Positions 57,552-64,000 of a DNA stretch of 64,000 bases are shown here, piece by piece. This DNA is from Congeria kusceri (taxonomy: Eukaryota; Mollusca; Bivalvia; Myida; Dreissenidae). The DNA is taken from positions 47,518,881 through 47,582,880 of the forward strand of contig CM051034.1 in assembly GCA_027627225.1 (NCBI GenBank). The letters run 5' to 3'. Position numbers and translations under genes: made by a program. Within the stretch, counting starts at the first letter, position 1. Every line of letters starts with the position of its first letter. The notes under the pieces are model-generated. The model was given only the letters and a program-made list of their open reading frames with translations, made no database searches and was not told the origin of the DNA.

Positions 57552-57924
57552 TTTTAGTTGTAATTATAAATTGCAATTGTATTACTAATTGAAACAATTG
57601 ATACAGATAATATCTACAAATCAATTTATTTGTTTATACATTTTCTTAACATACCTTTAGTTCGCTTCGCCGTTAAAAAATGGAGCAATTGGAACCTGGA
57701 CCCGTTGGAGATCTATTTCTTACACTTTAGAATAATAAAAAAAAAACATACTAAAATCGAAACAAAATTTACTACTGCCTTTGCAAAATTCTGAGTAAAA
57801 TACTAACAATGTTGTTTACGCTATCAACAAATTGTTTTAAATAAAGATTGTGGGTGAATACCAAAAAAGATTCAAATTTAAAGCGCTCTTTCAGCATAAC
57901 AGTTTCAACATTTTTTTATATTCT
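57552..57924. other. AT-rich non-coding stretch
   Basis: Nothing is recognisable here. Confidence 0.5.
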
Positions 57925-57964
57925 TTGTCCTAAGTCTAAGAATAGGTTCGTCAATCCTGACCCT
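57925..57964 (-). mobile_element. Solo end of a 31350-type MITE
   Basis: The inverted sequence AGGGTCAGGATTGACGAACC then TATTCTTAGACTTAGGAC corresponds to one end of the 31350-31614 element. The other end is not found. Confidence 0.45.
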
Positions 57965-58084
57965 GTATTTAAAGTACAATGACCTTGCTGATCGCATGTA
58001 CTTTCCCTGGCACCGATGACGAACAACCAGGACGCAAACATGTGTCATAGGCTAGTGAAACAGAGAGTCTGATCTCAAAGAAAT
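57965..58084. other. Spacer before a duplicated block
   Basis: Nothing is recognisable here. Confidence 0.45.
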
Positions 58085-58190
58085 GTCAGATATTCGGATG
58101 TCTTATGTCAAGCGAACAAGGTTAATTGATTAGATATGAGATGTGAATGTAGGTCAATACATTATTGCCAGAAACGGAGATAACCAGATG
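58085..58190 (+). repeat. Duplicated block P1 (3' half), third copy
   Basis: CGGATGTCTTATGTCAAGCG, GGTTAATTG, ATATGAGATGTGAATGTAGG and CCAGAAACGGAGATAACCAG align with 22790-22890. Confidence 0.55.
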
Positions 58191-60066
58191 TAATTAATTA
58201 GTTTTCATTTCTTTTTTTTGTACGGACGTCTAAGGAATTGATTTTGCGGAGCATTGGGAGTTGGCAGCGGAATTTTATAATGAACACACAATAAATTCAT
58301 ACCAATTTATCTTGTGTTATGAATTCATCTCTTGGTGATCTCTTTTGTCGAAAGACAATGATCTATTTTGTTCAGGATTTATTGAATGGATTGTTGAATT
58401 GTATTTCATTGTAAAATCAATCTTTATTGTCCTAAGTCACCACTTTCAAAAACAATCGAAACACAAATTGAATCCTGAAGTACATTTGAATGACATAAAT
58501 TGGACCTCAAGAAACAATCAAGTGTCTTATTCCACACGTCAGGAACCATCTGCATAGGCTATTCACCAGTCACAAATCTTTTTCAGACAATACGTGAGTG
58601 ACAGACACGGTAACTCAAAAAATACATTTTGTATGTGTTTGTATTATTTTTACCCTCATTGGATCGCGGATTCATCTGTTACTCCAATCGCCATTTGCAG
58701 TTCTTGCAATAAGTACTGTGTACAACACAACCAAAATATAACACTGGTTTTGTTTCATAAGATACGCTCATTATCCTAATAAAGTAAAAACAAAATGTGT
58801 CAGTAGTTAAAATATTTAGGAGCTTTTGAGAGGTCAGGAGGATACAAAACCAGCATTATACGAATATGTTCATATATTTTCATTACCCAGTGTGTCGTAT
58901 TGGTGTTAATCAACTTAATTTATCCACATACACTATATGATCTACTAGACACGTTGGTATGTTTTTTTAACTTCAATATTGCAATGGATCACCTGCCTTA
59001 AATGTAAAGATATTCAGCTGGTGTGTGTGCATACACAATCAAAACGGTTAAACTGTTAATATTCAAATCTTCGGACTAAGTGTTTATCTGCGAATATGAA
59101 CCAAGCTTACAATCGTCATGTGTACAATGATCAACCACCGTATTAATTTGTGTAAGACATTTAAGTAATTGCGTGGCATAATTTTAAATATCTGCCTTGA
59201 ACCTGGTGTGTTTATAGATTTTTCCAAATGTTAAAAAGCAAAGCAAGTCCAGTTTGTAAGGTTTGCGGGCGGAAGTAAATTATAGTCAATCACTTGTATC
59301 GATTGTCTGCGCTTACTTTATAAAAATCTGCCATCAAGCCGCTCCATGAAGGTGCAAAAGTTCAAGGGCTGAGTATTGTTTTAACGAAGCATTTGTCCGG
59401 TTTAGTAGGTTATTGGAAATTGTTTCAGTGAGAGCAAATTAGAAACACAGTGTTTTATTTAAATAAAGTACAACATCGGCTTTGTTGGGTCTAAGTGTTT
59501 TTATCGCTAAGTAACAAGTGTTTTTTGGTTACAAATATGTTAAGACGCTATTAATTTATATTAAATTCGAAGGTGTGTTGTGTTGTTGATATCAACATTA
59601 ATAATGGAGCTTTCAAAATAGGAAGTTTCAAGTTCTTCATCCATAACAAAATCATTTTATGTTAATATTCATAACATGTCCGTACTTTGAGCTTGTCCTG
59701 TAAATAATTTTAATTTGATTATATATTCATGTATACATATATACTTAAATTGCTGTTCAAAACAGCTTGTTTTCTTGGACAACCGCTTGGTGTTCATTTG
59801 TAATTATTAGGCATAACAGGGTTTATACTATTGGACTTACGTAATACTAGCTCCCAATTTATTTGCAAACGAACATTCCAGCATATTAAAAGGATGCTTA
59901 GCGCACCTTGTGGCGGTATTTAGACACCTTTAACTGATCACCGTATGTATACAGTATATATTCAGATAACTCAGAAGGGTCATGAACCAGTTCACTGTAA
60001 TCGTGAAGTGCAACTTTATTGTACTTGCGTTCTCTTGAGCTAGCAGATCAACAATTGGATCACATC
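58191..60066. other. AT-rich stretch without a supported gene
   Basis: Frames of 70 codons (58345) and 61 codons (58594, containing ICSSCNKYC) have no paralogue that I can align. I do not call them. Confidence 0.4.
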
Positions 60067-60126
60067 GTACAACCTTTAGGTTCAGCGTACAACCTTTAGG
60101 TTCAGCGTACAACCTTTAGGTTCAGC
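60067..60126 (+). repeat. 20-bp unit, exactly three perfect copies
   Basis: GTACAACCTTTAGGTTCAGC is repeated three times without change. Each unit contains the inverted pair AACCT/AGGTT. Confidence 0.95.
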
Positions 60127-61648
60127 GTAAAACTGCAATGTATCATGTGTATCTCTGGACATCGTTAATATGCTTACATACTTGAGCAATACTGATCCTC
60201 AGTGTTGCGATATTGAATTTGATTCAATAATACTTTTTTTTATCTTTTTGATGAGTGCTCTATGGTAACTTATCTACATGGAACGACAATCGCAACAGAG
60301 TTGTTTTTGTAGTCTGTAAAAAGAAAACAATTAGGCTTTTGCGAATAAGAACTTGACCGTCGGTTATTTATTGACATTTGACATTTGAAGGATTTGTTAT
60401 AGTATCTGTGTATTCAAATTCATACATAGTGTTCCTTATATATATAGCCAAGTGCACGTCTTCGACTAGATAATGTGAACTCATTAACACCCGCTTAATA
60501 TAACAGGACACGAAAACGTAAACAGACATTTAGCAGTGTACGCATTGTATGATCGATGTATATTTTTTATTATTGGCATGATATCTAGATAAATAATAAT
60601 GACCACACATGTTAATTCAAAATAATGAAAAATAGTTGATGTTAACCGCGATATATTCGACGTATTCTGTTTCATTAATTTGACATTGACTGACTGGCAT
60701 AAACTCGTTGCCACATGCTGATGTTAATGGAGCTGATCGTCTTGTCTGGGATAAAAAAATATAATGTAAAAAGTTAAAGACTACATTCGAACTTTGGCAA
60801 TGTAGTTTCCAGATATGTTTTGTAACATTCACGTTTGCTATTATTGGTATTTATCTTTAATAACTATTCATTAGTGGCTTCGAATTGTGCCAGAATATTA
60901 ACCACTGAGTCACTAAATTTGGGGGTATATTTATTGAACTCTCGCTCTGGCCGTTTGATGACCCATAATAAATAAATGAAGCCTTTCAAATGGCATGCAT
61001 GTATATATGTACACACTTATATACATTAACGCATACATTCATGCTTTTTCGCATGCGTGCGTGTCTCTGAACACTGCTATTGGATGTACGAAGCATGCGC
61101 ATTAAATTGTTGATATACTTGTGTTATTTTTATATGTGAACACTAGCTCCACTCTGATATGCTTCGGAAAGAACTTGGTGTAGTCTGCCATTGCATTTAC
61201 GGACAATTCGCTTATGTAGAAACGAGCATATTGTATGACTATACCACACGTGACCATGTTAAATGTCTATATACATATCAGCAAACTATTCGTAATGTTC
61301 CAAGCGACAGTGTCATGTCATCCCGCTTGAGCTACAAATATAACAACAATGTGTTTACTTCCGTTGATTTCTGACATTTTATAAACAAGTTAGTAACTTA
61401 ACTTGATGATTAAATAAGTTATGGCGCATATGTTCCCTTGTTTTTTTCTGGTATTTTCTTGTTGTTCGGTATAATAAAATAAATATCACAACACAAAGAG
61501 GGTGATACAACGTACTGTCAAACTTCGAAACGGTCCATTTGGCCTTGGGTTGGCACTACGTTGTTTAACCCACTGTGGGATGTGATATGTATATACTAAT
61601 TTATAAACCACTCGTTTAAAAATGTTCGTCACTCAGTTATACGAATAA
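60127..61648. other. AT-rich stretch without a supported gene
   Basis: Short frames only (71 to 76 codons), with no motifs. Confidence 0.45.
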
Positions 61649-61732
61649 CAGGCAATGCGTCTGGCACAGCGCAATACGCAACATTCATTTGAATGCACGA
61701 ATGCAAATATTAATATTGTGTACAAGTCATGA
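61649..61732 (+). pseudogene. Family T C-terminus, copy D
   Basis: 27 codons plus stop aligning without a gap to the end of the 53390-53602 frame. An in-frame TAA immediately precedes the segment (CGAATAA|CAGGCA), although an ATG at 61655 opens a 25-codon frame MRLAQRNTQHSFECTNANIN. Upstream sequence matches poorly. It is either a truncated pseudogene or a splice-in terminal exon whose acceptor has decayed. Confidence 0.35.
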
Positions 61733-64000
61733 AAACAATATATCATGATATTATCATTAATATCTTACATTTATTTACGTTAACTTGTTTGACTGTTGTC
61801 TTTAAATATATTAAGGCTGGTACACATTCCATCCTGAATACACAACATGCTGTTTTCATTACAGTTTAGTACAATGTAACCTTCATTTAAGAAATACCTA
61901 ATCGAAAATGTGCTACTGATTCTGGAAATAGAGTTTCAAAACGTTTATATACTGAACCAAAAAAAGAAACGTTCGTAAAGTACATGCCAAATTGCAGTGA
62001 AGAAAGAGATGCACACACAACACTACATGTGGTTACTGTAAAATCGTTATAATTTGCAACATCGACCAGTTAATTCCAGTAGAGTCATAAACAAACGTAT
62101 ACAACAAACAGAATATTACAGTAAAATCTATTCAAACGTTATCAAATATATACATTCAAACTTGGCGAAAGTTTCTTTTCCGGTTTAGAATATCATTATA
62201 AAACAAAAACACGTTAAGAAAGAAAATGACCACCAACTATTACTTTATTATTGCATCTAAAATATAAAAACACATTACCAAAACTGATTGCTTGGTAATG
62301 CCGCCAACCTTTGTTTAATAATGATTTTGACGTCAACTCGGATTAGCAGTGCATTTTTAAAGGACAAGTTAAAGTACAAGCATGTGCAATTTATTAATAC
62401 TAAAGATAAGTATGAAGTGTGTCTTTTTGGCGTCATTCTATTATAATGTATAGTTAACTAAATCATTGTGTACATGTAATAAGTAGTACAAAATGTAAGT
62501 ATACAATTTAATTGAGATTTTGTTTTTACATAAAGAATACATTTTGGTTGACCCAATGAAGTCTAACCCACATTTAAAATATATCCCGCATTGTGGATCT
62601 AAATCGTAAATCGTTCATTTAATGAAGTAGTGATAGAAAATATATTGTGGACATAAGTTTCAGAAATAAGTGTTGATTGTAGTTCAAATAGTACTTCACA
62701 GAAGATATTCTCAATAAATCAAAGTAAAGGATTTAATATAACTATCGCGAATCTTCAAAGAGCATTAAAAACACTTCGGGGTTCAATATGCTTCTGTCTG
62801 TAATATGTTGGTACATTATAAATAGTCATGAAACACATTTTACAAACATTAGACTAACTATTAAGTAGAGTTAATGCACACCTGTCTGTAATTAGGCTAG
62901 TGGCCAGAAACCAAAATACCGACTGTTCAAGCTAGATTAGCATCGGTTGTCGCTAATATTACTGTTACACAGATTTTCAGGAAACCGGCCACTTGACTGG
63001 GTTAAGATTAGAAGGATATGTTATAAATTTGTTTCATATAACTATTGATCGTCATAATTCTCATTTGCACTAAAAATTTCGTATGGTCAATGCTTAATTA
63101 CAGAACCATAAGTACCTAATTGTTTGAAATGCACTTATATATCTGTTTATATATGTACTTATATATTTGTTTCATACTGAAGTTAACTGAAGTCTGCTAG
63201 ATTCACAAAATGCTAAATTTCTAATTATCTTATTAACACTCTTGCAACTGCAAGTAGGTGGTGCGTTTTCAGTGTTGGTCTTAGAATGCAATACATTATT
63301 AACTTTCTGTTTACGTTTGTAGACCAAAGAACGTTTGCATACAAATATTGTTAATATTCAACAACATTACACATTTACCATAATGCAATACTGAGAAAGC
63401 CTCGCGGCTGCCGATGCTTCCGAGTTAAGCGATGAATAGTTTCCGCGACCAACCCCATATTATGTACCAACATTCGCATAGCAACGACTGCGAAATTAAA
63501 GGACGGCGTTTTCGACAACATCAATAATTGTTTTTGTTGCATGTGCTTATCCAGTATATATCATATTTATAAATATAACAATAATTTTTTTCTGCCTAGA
63601 TAAAACACTTTCCTTGGATGTATACATGTAACTTTGTTACCACGACCAATTAGTTTGGAATGTGAATTGCGTAAATAAAATTATTCTTTGGTAGCATACG
63701 CAGCACGTTCTGTACAGTCAATGTCGTGCTTAAATAATATTAAATGTGGCGGGGTCTGGTTATCGAAGAATCGAGCTAGTCAGGTTCTTTGCAAATTTAC
63801 TGTATATATAGTATAGATGGCCGGGAATAGTTAATACATCATACTATATATATTAAATATGATTATATAACCATATTTCATAACTATACACATTACAATG
63901 GTACGAAATAAAACCTGTAATAATACCAATATTACAAAGTTATCATAATTCAACAATAAAATAATATTAAAATGACTCACCCGGAACCCAGTATATTCTT
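61733..64000. other. AT-rich stretch with partial duplicated blocks
   Basis: A weak P4-like word (AAAGTACAAGCATGTGCAAT) lies at about 62370 and a P9 copy at 62870-62925. A slightly GC-richer patch at 63395-63520 has no recognisable feature. No gene is supported. Confidence 0.45.

Noticed and set aside
63395..63520. Possible 5S-rRNA-like words (CTTCCGAGTTAAGCG)
   Set aside because: Only a few bases resemble 5S internal sequence; flanking promoter elements and overall length do not fit.

Overview
This is a stretch of AT-rich, repeat-dense animal nuclear DNA. There is no operon structure, no rRNA, and no long conserved open reading frame other than a broken retrotransposon. The repeat content suggests a bivalve mollusc: tRNA-derived SINEs with a tail I associate with bivalve SINEs, elements ending in CTCAGGTGAGCTA after a GACGACGGACG-type stretch, and elements bounded by AGCTCGACTTTTC. 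A heterodont bivalve such as Dreissena is my guess; the assignment comes from memory of such repeats, not from a search.

Layout. 0-10 kb: a GC-rich island, an element with a tandem-repeat core (1959-3152), the first copy of a repeat carrying two TGACGTCA sites, a SINE, a 31-bp minisatellite and a truncated hAT transposon whose BED zinc-finger start is still readable. 10-21 kb: a ~600-bp ACT microsatellite, a second TGACGTCA-pair repeat, a second GC-rich island, a tRNA-like locus, a 175-bp satellite (18.35-19.4 kb), three SINE copies, a third TGACGTCA-pair repeat and a MITE. 30-40 kb: more MITEs, a long hairpin and two AGCTCGACTTTTC elements. 44.8-45.2 kb: an imperfect inverted-repeat element. 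46.5-49.6 kb: a degenerate non-LTR retrotransposon with recognisable endonuclease, reverse transcriptase and C-terminal parts. 55.9-56.9 kb: a foldback element built from CGTATACAGCT palindromes around a (GT)n tract.

The least expected signal lies under the transposons. From about 22 to 63 kb, with outliers near 10 and 14.5 kb, many segments match each other in direct orientation and partly in the same order, as if a multi-kilobase unit had been duplicated in tandem several times and then decayed. Within these blocks I find very short reading frames whose copies align largely in frame, with many conservative changes. One is a 56-codon frame at 49729-49899 with disrupted relatives at 25108-25502 (split by a MITE) and 29213-29425 (two stops). 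Another is the C-terminus of a 70-codon frame at 53390-53602 with a relative at 61649-61732. A third is a signal-peptide-like, Cys-containing exon candidate at 45954-46081 with a weaker relative inside 27864-28181. TATA-like boxes about 30 bp upstream of a shared CACCAGTRCTRCATC block (27.65 and 45.62 kb) could be their promoters. My inference is a decaying tandem cluster of genes for very small, possibly secreted proteins. I do not recognise the family. All alignments were made by eye and need a self dot-plot and RNA data.
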